The notes below the pieces were generated by a model that made no database searches, was not told the DNA's origin, and saw nothing but the letters and a program-made list of their open reading frames with translations. A stretch of DNA of 64,000 nucleotides from Aureibacter tunicatorum (GTDB lineage: Bacteria > Bacteroidota > Bacteroidia > Cytophagales > Cyclobacteriaceae). The position numbers were made by a program, and so were the translations under genes. Shown here in pieces: positions 52,682 through 61,921 of this stretch. Within the stretch, counting starts at the first letter, position 1, and each line of letters begins with the position of its first letter. The DNA lies in the NCBI RefSeq assembly GCF_036492635.1, contig NZ_AP025305.1, forward strand, positions 2,294,001-2,358,000, written 5' to 3'.

Positions 52682-55600
52682 ATGAATCGACCTCAACGAG
52701 ACTATCATCAAAATAATGGTGCTCAGCGTCATGCTGATCAGAAAATGAAAGCTAATTGGAAAGCGGCTCAATTGCGAAGAAAAGACAGGCCGGATTCCAG
52801 TTTCGAAAATTCAAACAGTGATATGAGTATCGCTCAACTTCATGCGGATATAGATGCGATGAAGTCCAGCGAGCGATTTCAAATATGGAACACTCCCCCT
52901 GATCAAATGCCGTTGCAAAAGAAAGATGATACAGGAGAGGCTGTCAATCATGGAACTTCTTCAAAGCCTAATAACACAGGCTTGCCGGATAAGCTTAAGA
53001 CTGGGGTGGAGAACCTTTCGGGCTATTCGATGGACGATGTCAAGGTGCATTATAATTCGGACATGCCTGCGCAGCTACAAGCCCATGCTTATGCTCAAGG
53101 CTCTGATATTCACTTAGCTTCGGGACAAGAAAAACACTTGCCTCATGAAGCTTGGCATGTTGTTCAGCAAAAGCAAGGAAGGGTGAAGCCAACAAAGCAG
53201 ATGAAAGGTAAAGTGAATGTCAATGATGATGAGGGGTTGGAGAAGGAGGCTGATGTGATGGGGGGTAAGGCACTACAAATGAGGGGGAAAAATGACAAGC
53301 AACAAGAACTTGAACTTGTTGGAAGCAGACAAAAAAACTCATCATCTCAAACTCTTCAAGGACAGTTTATTACTGTCCGTCCGATGATAGAACAGGCTGA
53401 GTCTCCTGGGCAAGAGATCGCACTACTACTGAAAAAAGTTAAAAAAGACCTGACAAAGTTTGATCATCCAGAACATGTTGAAGCTTTATTGAATAATGAA
53501 GATTTAGAACAATATATCAATAACATGTATGAGAGTAGTATTGACCATGGTATTTTTGATTTGGCACATGATCAGGAATTAGCTCTTTTTTATTATAGGC
53601 TGCAACGAGAAGTCAACCCGACAAAGCAAAGCCGAGAAGATGAAAAAATAGCAAATCAGGATAAAAAGAAAGAAAGTGACGACTGGATTAAATTCAAGGA
53701 CGAAGTCATCATTAATAATGAAGAAGTTTTACCCATTTTCAAACAGGTTATTTTAGGGACAGGGGCAAGTGCTGTTTATTATCTTTTAAGTGCTTTTCAA
53801 TCTATGGACCTTCGGAATTCTGCATTGATCGGAAATCTTCAACCTTGGGCAGGAGAAAGAGGCAAAAAAGGAGTGATAAACCATCCGATGAATATGATTG
53901 CTCCAGACTATCAGGGAGGTCAATTATATGGACCTGATGGACTTGCTGAACGCGAAGCCTTTTCTGAAGAATTAAAAGACATCTTAGAAACCATGCCATT
54001 GTTTGAAAGAAATATACAAAGTGTGGTCAAAAAAGGAGACACTACTAAATACTATCTCATCACCACAAATGACGGCACTTTTGCAGCACAAAAAGTGGTC
54101 GCAGCCATGGGGATTGGCAAGCACAAAAATCCTGGAGGAATTACTGGGGAGGGACAAACAGAAAAGCAAATCAATCGTGTCATGAACATGGATGAGTTTA
54201 AAGTCGCACAAGAAGAAGGCAAGCTTCCAAAAGATGAAATTAAGTCTATAGTCGTTGTAGGTCCAAATGCTGCAATTGATGTAATGTCCACAGCAATTCG
54301 TGAGGGATATGAGGAGCTCACTTGGATTATTGGCAGCGGAGAAAAAAGAAGGCCCGCTTTTCTAAAAGGTACTGATAACGAGTTTGTTGAATCGAGGTAT
54401 GACGAAGTTTTAGAAAATTCAGAAGATGAAAGTAAGCTGATTAAAACCTATAATGGAATCACAGTAATCAAACACGATTATTTAACAGCTTCAATTGGTC
54501 AAAAAAGTGTGAATGTCGGTTATGGTACACGGGCTAGCAGACAAAACGAAGCTAATGAAGTTGGAACAGCTCAAGGGCATATTATGGTACATGGCACAGG
54601 GCCTGATGTGGGTGCAATGCAGAGAATATTCCCTGATATCGAGAATGCGAACAACCTTGAAGCTATTTATGATAAAAATCAACGTTTTAATTACGATCCA
54701 GTCTCACCTAGACTTACTGAAGGAAAAATAAATATTGCTCAGAAAGAAGAATTCGGAGATAAAACAACTGTTCAAAAAATTGAAAATATTATTGGCTCTA
54801 TCCGTGAATTAGAACGTCCATCTAATGAATCAATGCCTAAAAAACTGCCTCAGGTATTAGGTCTTCAAGCAAAAAAAGACCCGAATGACGAAACTGATAA
54901 TACATCTCTAGAATTTATCGGTGGTATGGCTTCCCGCTTAGCAGGTGAAAATCGTATGAAATATACCTATATCAGTGAATCTTTTAAGGAAATGAAAAAA
55001 ACGGCACCTAATGAACTACTGGATGAATTGGCAGAAGAAGTTATTGAAGAGCAGAGTTTAGTTAAGGATTTTCACGAAAAGCTAAATACATTCCTAATAT
55101 TGGGAGAAGAATTTTCTTCAAAATTAGAAGCTGCACAGAATATCCAAAAAGTAAGTGAACTCAAAAGTGATTATAATAACTTTCACAAAGCACTTATCGA
55201 CTGTTATAAAGCAAATAATGATTTACGAAGAGCTATTATCAATAAAAAAGACCTTTCTAAAAACTATTTTGGTATTTTATCCACGATGTTTACACAGACG
55301 AAAAATATTTTTGACACTCTTAAAGAGTATTATGATATGGTGAAAACAGATAATTATGGTGGCCGTATCACTTCTCACATGGGGGGGGCTGTTTATAGTT
55401 TGCCTAAAAATGTTGTATTGAATGATCAATTAACTTCTTCAAGAAGTATGATTGAAGCTTCCGAAAATAATATGCCTTTTTATGTGGAGCAAGGTGTTAA
55501 CTTTATTACCAGTGATGCGACTATTATTGCAGCTCACATGGCAAGTGGTTTTACAAAAATCCCACCAGTCCTTGCTGATTATGTCACTAACTTGATCATA

Positions 55601-55747
55601 TGGGAGCGAAGGCACTTGCCTCTTAACGAAGCACCGCTTCCACGGCCTAATTCGAAGGAGCCTGATTCTACTTTCAACTTAAAGCAACAACAGGGTTTCC
55701 AAGAAAAATGGGTGCAAAAATTATCAGAACTAAATAATATTTTTTAA
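52682..55747 (+). CDS. DUF4157 protein with FAD/NAD(P)-type oxidoreductase domain (candidate eCIS cargo)
   Basis: A 1021-aa protein without signal peptide. Residues 1-185 repeat the N-terminal module of the protein at 49421 almost without change, including DUF4157 with HEAWH at 155-159. After a linker rich in Lys and Glu, residues about 340-640 resemble a two-dinucleotide-domain flavoprotein: first Rossmann motif VILGTGASAVYY (about 356-367), a VVAAMGIGKHKNPGG ATG-like motif, then a second motif SIVVVGPNAAIDVMSTAI. A later part has GGMASRLAGE and a helical segment (about 770-900), and the end has SHMGGAVYSLP. Likely an injected enzyme that uses FAD or NAD(P)H; target unknown. Confidence 0.8.
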   Translation: MNRPQRDYHQNNGAQRHADQKMKANWKAAQLRRKDRPDSSFENSNSDMSIAQLHADIDAMKSSERFQIWNTPPDQMPLQKKDDTGEAVNHGTSSKPNNTGLPDKLKTGVENLSGYSMDDVKVHYNSDMPAQLQAHAYAQGSDIHLASGQEKHLPHEAWHVVQQKQGRVKPTKQMKGKVNVNDDEGLEKEADVMGGKALQMRGKNDKQQELELVGSRQKNSSSQTLQGQFITVRPMIEQAESPGQEIALLLKKVKKDLTKFDHPEHVEALLNNEDLEQYINNMYESSIDHGIFDLAHDQELALFYYRLQREVNPTKQSREDEKIANQDKKKESDDWIKFKDEVIINNEEVLPIFKQVILGTGASAVYYLLSAFQSMDLRNSALIGNLQPWAGERGKKGVINHPMNMIAPDYQGGQLYGPDGLAEREAFSEELKDILETMPLFERNIQSVVKKGDTTKYYLITTNDGTFAAQKVVAAMGIGKHKNPGGITGEGQTEKQINRVMNMDEFKVAQEEGKLPKDEIKSIVVVGPNAAIDVMSTAIREGYEELTWIIGSGEKRRPAFLKGTDNEFVESRYDEVLENSEDESKLIKTYNGITVIKHDYLTASIGQKSVNVGYGTRASRQNEANEVGTAQGHIMVHGTGPDVGAMQRIFPDIENANNLEAIYDKNQRFNYDPVSPRLTEGKINIAQKEEFGDKTTVQKIENIIGSIRELERPSNESMPKKLPQVLGLQAKKDPNDETDNTSLEFIGGMASRLAGENRMKYTYISESFKEMKKTAPNELLDELAEEVIEEQSLVKDFHEKLNTFLILGEEFSSKLEAAQNIQKVSELKSDYNNFHKALIDCYKANNDLRRAIINKKDLSKNYFGILSTMFTQTKNIFDTLKEYYDMVKTDNYGGRITSHMGGAVYSLPKNVVLNDQLTSSRSMIEASENNMPFYVEQGVNFITSDATIIAAHMASGFTKIPPVLADYVTNLIIWERRHLPLNEAPLPRPNSKEPDSTFNLKQQQGFQEKWVQKLSELNNIF

Positions 55748-55788
55748 AATACTAATAAGTTAAGTATGTAAAGGATAAATGAGAAATT

Positions 55789-55848
55789 AAATGCTAATAG
55801 GTGTTTTTTATAAGATTAGCTTGAGTTGGGAAATATCTATTAGCATTT
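55789..55848 (+). terminator. Possible terminator after the second DUF4157 gene
   Basis: AAATGCTAATAG (55789-55800) pairs perfectly with CTATTAGCATTT (55837-55848); loop 36 bp. The tail after it is only partly T-rich. Confidence 0.5.
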
Positions 55849-56284
55849 TATTCTAAGTTTATAATAAGATCGTTATGTATTTTTTTTCATAGAGGAGTTT
55901 TTTTCTAATTAAATGATTTTTTAAAGAGTAGTAGTTTTTTAAGTTTAGAGGTGGCTTTGATGAAAATGATTTAGGGTAAGTTCTAGCGTGCCACAAGAAA
56001 TCTTTGTGTTATAATAAATAATCTTGCAGGATTGTAGTATTTTCTCCAAGCGTTAGAGTTTGACAAATCTAAATATTACAGCTTAACGCCCCTTAATCAA
56101 GTCTATGATTTTGCGATAGACTTTTACACTTTGCTTCTCTTTTACTATCAGCTTTTGTTTGTGATACTTTTTTTCAATTGTTTAGAATTTTCTAAAGTAG
56201 ATTTTTATGCTCGAATATGAGTGGTTTTTAACATTATACAGTTTTGTAAATTTACTGAAAAATTCAATTTTATATAGTTTTACC

Positions 56285-56322
56285 ATTATGTATCAATGAT
56301 GCTTGCATCATTGATACATAAT
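56285..56322. repeat. Perfect palindrome with 18-bp arms
   Basis: ATTATGTATCAATGATGC and GCATCATTGATACATAAT are exact inverted copies separated by only TT. No T-run follows, so it is unlikely to be a terminator. It lies ~610 bp upstream of the eCIS operon. Confidence 0.85.
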
Positions 56323-56934
56323 TTGAGAATTTTTATAGGGTTAATATAATACAATTTTTGAATGCTAGTGTTTGGGGAAAAATATTTCATTTTATATCAC
56401 GGGGTAATATAGTATTGTTTTTGAAAGGGGATGACATTTTTGTAGTTGTTTTAATAGCTTTATGGCTGATGTGAATTCATAATGGGTATTATTTTGTCTT
56501 TTTTAGACTTAGATTAATGAGAGGGGGAATTATTAATGTATCGTCTCAAAAGATGTGATAATCATTGAGTTTTCGATTTGAAGAGCTTTCTAAGGCAATT
56601 TTTGCAATTTATATTGATTAATCTGTATATAGGTGATGTTTTTTTCTGTTTTTTAGAAAATATGTGTTTAAAGACTTGTAGTGCTGATATGAAGAGCTTT
56701 CCCTGCTAAAGTTTCTGTTTGATTTCCATTGCAAATGATTATTTGTTTAAATAATGGATTGAATATTACATGCGAGTAGTGTCGAAAATGAAATTTTTCG
56801 CATCCCTCATCTCACATTTATATGGCTTGCCTGTTCGGTAATTGTTATTTAGATATAAAAACAAGTAAATCTTTCATTTATTCAATATAAATCTAAAATT
56901 AGATTTTTAAGAGATATAAATATTCCGCTTTAAT

Positions 56935-58335
56935 ATGGTATATGAAGTGCTTAGATATTTTATGCGAAGCATAAAGGAAAATATTCTTGGTAATGGGCAT
57001 GGCCCGGATATTAAATGGATAACACTTGATTCCAAACAGCCATTGATGCCTGAGTCAGTCAATATAGCAGTATTCGGTTCGAAGGAAGCTAGACAGATCC
57101 AAGGAATAGATTCATTTACACCTCAGGGAGAAGAAACCAAGGGAATCAAGACGAAACCGCCTTTGAAATTGTCGCTTGATGTTCTTATTCTGTTTAATCT
57201 TAAAGATTATGAATCAGCCTTTCTCTGCTATGTTCAGGTGATCGGATTTCTTTATAATCACAATACCTTCACCATGCGATACAATGGAGCAGAGTACTCA
57301 TTGAGCATACTCCCTTCGCAGTTTTTGGATCGTGATGAGATTGATATTTGGAGTGCCTTTCATGTCCCGGGGATACCCATTCTCAGATATGAAATAAAGT
57401 ATGTGCTTATCAGTGGTGATATAAAGGTACTACCGATGGTCAAATCAACTGCTGTTGACAGCACAGTGTCAGAAGATGATATATTGCCGGTATCTGTAAT
57501 ATATACTATCAAAGAGCCGATCATCAATGAGCTGAACTCATTGATTCAGAATATTGAAAAAATTCATCAGGAGTGGGGAGTGTTAGGAATCTTGGAAGGA
57601 ATGAGAAAGCGTAAGCTGATTAAGCATTATAATGAAGTACAGAAGGAGATATATTCGATATTAACTCTTCATTGGGGCTATATATTTCTCTTTTCTCTTA
57701 TAAATCGAGTTTTGACAGAGCAAAGAAACAAGATAAAAGAAAGCAGAGGGCTTGACAAAGAAGTTCTTCATGGTTTTATAAAGTCGCTTGAATATGTAAA
57801 GACATTATTCTGTAAGCATATCATCACAGGGACTTCGTATGTCAATGTGTGTAGCCCTTTTAATGATCGGATTTCACTCCTGCACCATCAAGAAATGACT
57901 ATGACAGAATTGTCAAAATCAGATATGATGATCCCTTCGCAGTACATTCTTAAAGCCTGGCAGATGAATGATATGATGATCAAGTTAAAAAAGACCTTGG
58001 TGCAAATTATAGACGGGCAAGTATTTGAATCCGAAAGCTTTTGGAAGCAGGCGGGCTCTAAGCTAATAGAGAGACTTTCATGGATAGAGGATAGGTTTTC
58101 CAATAAGCTTAAAGAACTTCAAAAGGTTTATTCTCTACAGCAACGGAAAGAAAAAATAATATACCAAATCAGAGAGTTTGATAAGGTGAGTCAGGAAACT
58201 GTGAAGCAAGTAACTGCATTGTCAGAAAATGTCAAACCGACTAATGATAAGGAATTCGAAGAAATCATCTACGGCTCAGATAAAAATCTGTTGGGTCTGC
58301 TGACCCATTTTATACATAAGACTATTTCATTATAA
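56935..58335 (+). CDS. eCIS cap/terminator protein, DUF4255 family (Pvc16/Afp16-like) with long extension
   Basis: A 466-aa protein. Residues about 1-185 match the DUF4255 pattern: Tyr/Leu-rich start with VYEVLRYF, IAVFGSKEARQIQGI, LSLDVLILFNLKDYESAFLC (the long strand segment), ILPSQFLDRDEIDIWSAF, and PILRYEIKYVLI. DUF4255 proteins (Afp16/Pvc16) cap the end of the sheath-tube. Here a helical extension of ~280 residues follows, without a known domain and with a coiled-coil-like end (about 385-435). First gene of the structural operon; the sheath gene starts 18 bp later. Confidence 0.75.
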   Translation: MVYEVLRYFMRSIKENILGNGHGPDIKWITLDSKQPLMPESVNIAVFGSKEARQIQGIDSFTPQGEETKGIKTKPPLKLSLDVLILFNLKDYESAFLCYVQVIGFLYNHNTFTMRYNGAEYSLSILPSQFLDRDEIDIWSAFHVPGIPILRYEIKYVLISGDIKVLPMVKSTAVDSTVSEDDILPVSVIYTIKEPIINELNSLIQNIEKIHQEWGVLGILEGMRKRKLIKHYNEVQKEIYSILTLHWGYIFLFSLINRVLTEQRNKIKESRGLDKEVLHGFIKSLEYVKTLFCKHIITGTSYVNVCSPFNDRISLLHHQEMTMTELSKSDMMIPSQYILKAWQMNDMMIKLKKTLVQIIDGQVFESESFWKQAGSKLIERLSWIEDRFSNKLKELQKVYSLQQRKEKIIYQIREFDKVSQETVKQVTALSENVKPTNDKEFEEIIYGSDKNLLGLLTHFIHKTISL

Positions 58336-58353
58336 TATTTTCAAAAATTATTT

Positions 58354-60462
58354 ATGAGTACATTTAAAACTCCAGGCGTTTACGTCAAAGAAGAAAATGC
58401 ATTTGGCTCTAGTATCATAGCTAATGCTACAGCTATTCCAGTGATACTAGGCTTTACTGAAAAAGCAACTTATCCAAATGGAGAGGATTTACCAAATGTT
58501 CCAGAATCTGATACTGTGAAAATCCCAGTGATGATCAATAGTACCTTAGAGTATCAACAATACTTCGGTGGCCCAGATACTACAGGAACGATTGAAATAA
58601 CTCAAAATGAGGCAGGTAGTCAGTTTTATTATACAGCCCAAAACATGAGAGGTGGCAAAGAATACATTCCTGCTTATACTCAACCATCTGTGGCTACTTT
58701 CTTTGAGAATGGAGGTGGTTCATGTTATGTGGTATCTTTAGGTAGTTATGATAAGTTTGATAATGTCGCCAGTGGTGTGGATAAAGTTGGCGTGACTAAA
58801 GCTATTGAACTAGCTGAAAAAGCGACACTGATCTTGCCTACTGACCTTATTCGTTATGGAGAAAATAATTACTATAACTGGTGCAATCAGTTCATGGAAT
58901 ATTGTGGTGAAGAAAAGAGACTGTTTTGTATTTTCGATGTAGTAGATAAAGGTGAAAGTACTACGTTTAGCTCTGAAGCACTTAATCAGTATCGTAGTCA
59001 AGTAACTAATGAAAATTCTAAGTATGCCGCTGCGTATTATCCTTATATGAAAACTTTAAGGCCTTATGCTTTTAAGAATGATTTATCGAATGTGACATAT
59101 AATGGAACTTTTGTTAATGCTGGAAATACCTCAGATGGAGAAACTCATTTTAAAGGTGAGGTAATAGAAGAAAAGAATGGTGAAAAAGTTATTACTTTTG
59201 AGTACGTTAATAAAAAAATAAAAAAAGTACCATATATAACATTAAAAGAAGGGACTGCCATAAATTTTGATCTTGATGACGAAAAACTAACTATAACATG
59301 TCCAGATAAAACAACTTCAGATCAACTTAATAAAAAGTTTCTTAGTGTAAACCCTATAGCATCACCTTGGGTAGAAGTGAAGTTTTTGGAGGAAATTCTT
59401 TTTACTGATCCTGATGCTAATCCAATTACTTATTCTACCAATTCATTCCAATTAGGTGCATGGAAAACAAAAAAAGGGAATGAAGATAATGTAGGTTTTC
59501 CATTAATCGCTACTTGTTCAAGATATGAGTTTAAATCTCTAGATAAAACTTTGAGCTATATTAATGGTCCATTGAAGTTAAATTTAAAGCTCGACTCTAA
59601 AGTTTCAGCTATTAAGTTAGAATGGGATGAGACAGGAGGAATAACTATCACTTATCCTAGTAAAATAAATGATGCGGATGGTAAATCTCAGAATTTAAAT
59701 TTTCAAACCTTAGTAAATGAATTAAATTTATATTACTCGAATCTAATTCAATTTCAAGTTAATCCATTAATTTCTCCAACTTTAGAAACGTCAGCTTATC
59801 CAGAGGGTGATATTTCATTAGACCCTTTTAATAATGATAACGCCCAAATCCAAAAAGTAAGAAACTTCTTGGCTACCAACTATATGAACCTTCCATCCTC
59901 GCCATTTATGGCAGGAATCTATAGTCGTGTAGATAACTCTAATGGAGTGTGGACACCTCCTGCTAATATCGCGCCTATAGGAGTGCGTGGCCCGTTGGTT
60001 GAGGTTTCCTCTAGACAGCAAAAAGATATGAATGTCAATGCCGAATCGGGCAAATCTATCAATGCGATTCGTAGTTTTACTGGTAAAGGGACATTGGTAT
60101 GGGGCGCAAGAACCAACGATGGTAACAGTTTGGACTGGCGATATATCAATGTATGCCGTTTGTTCATCGCTATGGAGACAGATATCAGCAAGTCACTGGA
60201 AGCATTTGTCTTTAAGCCTAACGTTCATAACACTTGGGTAGAGGTTAAGACGATGATCGAAAGTTATTTGTTCAATTTGTATAGCGATGGAGCTTTTGCG
60301 GGTACAACTCCAGCTAGTAGTTATCAAGTGCAAATAGGACTTGGAGAGACCATGACAGATGAAGATATTCTTAATGGTATCATGAAAGCTTCGATCAGAG
60401 TGGCTCCAGTAAGACCTGCAGAGTTTATTGAATTGACCTTCTCACAGATGATTGGAAGTTAA
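58354..60462 (+). CDS. Contractile tail sheath protein
   Basis: A 702-aa sheath protein. The N-terminus TFKTPGVYVKEENAFGSSII is typical (it lies near the phage sheath start 'TPGVYVEE'). The C-terminal part has GARTNDGNSLDWRYINVCRL, FKPNVHNTWVEVKTMIESYL and RPAEFIELTFSQMIGS, the conserved ending of phage and eCIS sheaths. The middle (about 230-500) is an inserted region of Asn/Lys-rich beta segments without family match, making it longer than typical sheaths (~350-500 aa); such insertions face outwards. Assembles around the inner tube and contracts on firing. Confidence 0.95.
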   Translation: MSTFKTPGVYVKEENAFGSSIIANATAIPVILGFTEKATYPNGEDLPNVPESDTVKIPVMINSTLEYQQYFGGPDTTGTIEITQNEAGSQFYYTAQNMRGGKEYIPAYTQPSVATFFENGGGSCYVVSLGSYDKFDNVASGVDKVGVTKAIELAEKATLILPTDLIRYGENNYYNWCNQFMEYCGEEKRLFCIFDVVDKGESTTFSSEALNQYRSQVTNENSKYAAAYYPYMKTLRPYAFKNDLSNVTYNGTFVNAGNTSDGETHFKGEVIEEKNGEKVITFEYVNKKIKKVPYITLKEGTAINFDLDDEKLTITCPDKTTSDQLNKKFLSVNPIASPWVEVKFLEEILFTDPDANPITYSTNSFQLGAWKTKKGNEDNVGFPLIATCSRYEFKSLDKTLSYINGPLKLNLKLDSKVSAIKLEWDETGGITITYPSKINDADGKSQNLNFQTLVNELNLYYSNLIQFQVNPLISPTLETSAYPEGDISLDPFNNDNAQIQKVRNFLATNYMNLPSSPFMAGIYSRVDNSNGVWTPPANIAPIGVRGPLVEVSSRQQKDMNVNAESGKSINAIRSFTGKGTLVWGARTNDGNSLDWRYINVCRLFIAMETDISKSLEAFVFKPNVHNTWVEVKTMIESYLFNLYSDGAFAGTTPASSYQVQIGLGETMTDEDILNGIMKASIRVAPVRPAEFIELTFSQMIGS

Positions 60463-60749
60463 TGATTATATTTTTATAGCTTAAATAGAGCACTTACAGT
60501 TATGGATAATATTTTAATTTCATATATCTGATTTAAAATTTAAGCTTGTAATTCAAACTATAATTATACTTCACTTCAAAATAAATGAGTGTATAACCCT
60601 AGTAGGCCAATTTATTTTCTTTTATGCCTCTTTGAGGAGGGTGAAGAGAGAGGGTTTTATTAAATCATTTTTCTTTTTGAAGGATGCTAGTCTACTCTTG
60701 TTTACACTCAAAATAAATTAATTCAAAATATTTAAAAAAATATAATATC

Positions 60750-61208
60750 ATGGCAGATGCGCAAAGTGATATCACCGAAAAGTATCCAGTATTATCATAT
60801 AGATATAAAGCAGTAATTGGAGATAAAGACACATTGTTTTTCAGTGAAGTGTCAGGGCTTAAGCTTTCTTTTGAAAGTGCGGAATATAAGGAGGCTACTG
60901 ATCAGGGGATAAAGATTTATCAAGTACCAGCACAATTGTCTACTCCAGAAATCACTATGAAAAAAGGAATGTTCAATGGAGATACAGCCTTATTTGATTG
61001 GTTTAACTCGACACATTCGGATAAATTTTCAAAGCAGGAAGTGGTCATTTCTCAATTGGATAATGAAAACAAAGCGATTATGGTATGGACGATAACGAAT
61101 GCCTTTCCTACAAGTTTCGAGGGACCTACTTTAGATGCCAAGTCTAATGAAGTGGCTTTTGAATCTGTTACTCTCAAAGGCTTAACATTAACTATGGCTA
61201 AAGCTTAA
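60750..61208 (+). CDS. Inner tube protein (phage tail tube/Hcp-like), first
   Basis: A 152-aa tube protein. Pattern typical of eCIS tubes: YRYKAVIGDKDTLFFSEVSG near the N-terminus, YKEATDQGIKIYQVPAQ, then WTITNAFPTSFEGPTLDAKS and EVAFESVTLKG (strand and loop elements at 110-145). Forms the stacked rings inside the sheath. Starts 287 bp after the sheath gene, with an AT-rich spacer. Confidence 0.93.
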   Translation: MADAQSDITEKYPVLSYRYKAVIGDKDTLFFSEVSGLKLSFESAEYKEATDQGIKIYQVPAQLSTPEITMKKGMFNGDTALFDWFNSTHSDKFSKQEVVISQLDNENKAIMVWTITNAFPTSFEGPTLDAKSNEVAFESVTLKGLTLTMAKA

Positions 61209-61272
61209 TTAGGTTATATAAAATTAGAATGGCTTTTCATATGAAAGGTCATTCTAAATGAAGATTATTTAT

Positions 61273-61743
61273 ATGAGTAATTCAACTAAAAGTTATCATC
61301 AGGAGTCACATCCACTGTTGCAGTATCAATTTCTTATCAAATATACTAGTAAAAAAGGGGAGGTAGTATTAAATGCTCAAAGTGTATCAGGGCTTGGCTT
61401 TAGTATGGAGCAAGAAGGTGTAGATTCAACTAATGGTATATTAAGAGTACCTAAAGGCATACAATATGAAAAATTAAAAATCGAAAAGGCATTATTTTCA
61501 GAGACTAATTACAAAGGGCTTTTGAAAGACCCCTATGAATTATTTAGAAATATGTACATACAAAGAGATAAATCTGATGTATATATCTATTTAAGAAATT
61601 CACTAATGGATATACAACAAAGTTGGGTGGTGAAGGGAGCATATCCTGTTAGTTGGAAGATATCTGATTTGAATAGTAGATCAAGTGAGGTGATAATTAC
61701 GAGTATAGAGTTTGATTATTACAAACTCATACGAGTAAAATAG
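61273..61743 (+). CDS. Second tube-type protein (Pvc5/Afp5-like)
   Basis: A 156-aa protein related to the tube protein before it: HPLLQYQFLIKYTSKKGEVV, the SVSGLGFSMEQEGVD and WVVKGAYPVSWKISDLNSRS segments, and EVIITSIEFDY at the end. eCIS operons carry a second tube protein that starts the tube at the baseplate. ATG 61273 is preferred to 61258 because the first four codons of the latter look unlike the family. About 65 bp after the first tube gene. Confidence 0.85.
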   Translation: MSNSTKSYHQESHPLLQYQFLIKYTSKKGEVVLNAQSVSGLGFSMEQEGVDSTNGILRVPKGIQYEKLKIEKALFSETNYKGLLKDPYELFRNMYIQRDKSDVYIYLRNSLMDIQQSWVVKGAYPVSWKISDLNSRSSEVIITSIEFDYYKLIRVK

Positions 61744-61812
61744 ATATTATAAGTAATCGATCAAAATAAGCGTTCTATTTCCAAGTAATATTTAAATCTA
61801 AAAATAGCAAAA

Positions 61813-61876
61813 TCTTCTTTTTAAAGAGAATACAAAGGAGAATGATTGAGAAAGACATTAAAGTAAATAGTAAGAT
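61813..61876 (+). repeat. Decayed part of the ~100-bp dispersed repeat, copy D
   Basis: The central part of the element (TAAAGAGAATACAAAGGAGA followed by ATGATTGAGAAAGACATTAA) is recognisable from copies A-C; the ends are lost. It lies in the gap between the second tube gene and the LysM gene. Confidence 0.5.
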
Positions 61877-61921
61877 TAATACAAGCATCCAATTTCTCAT
61901 GACTTAAACATAAAATATCAT

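Larger units (their letters stand above)
55748..56934. other. Long noncoding region before the eCIS structural operon
   Basis: About 1.19 kb without any gene I can support. It holds a terminator-like hairpin near the start (55789-55848) and a perfect palindrome (56285-56322). The rest is AT-rich and could contain the operon's promoter and regulator sites or an untranslated RNA. Confidence 0.55.

Noticed and set aside
56041-56120. Possible structured RNA upstream of the eCIS operon
   Set aside because: Only short imperfect complementarities were seen by eye; not enough to call an RNA gene without covariation data.
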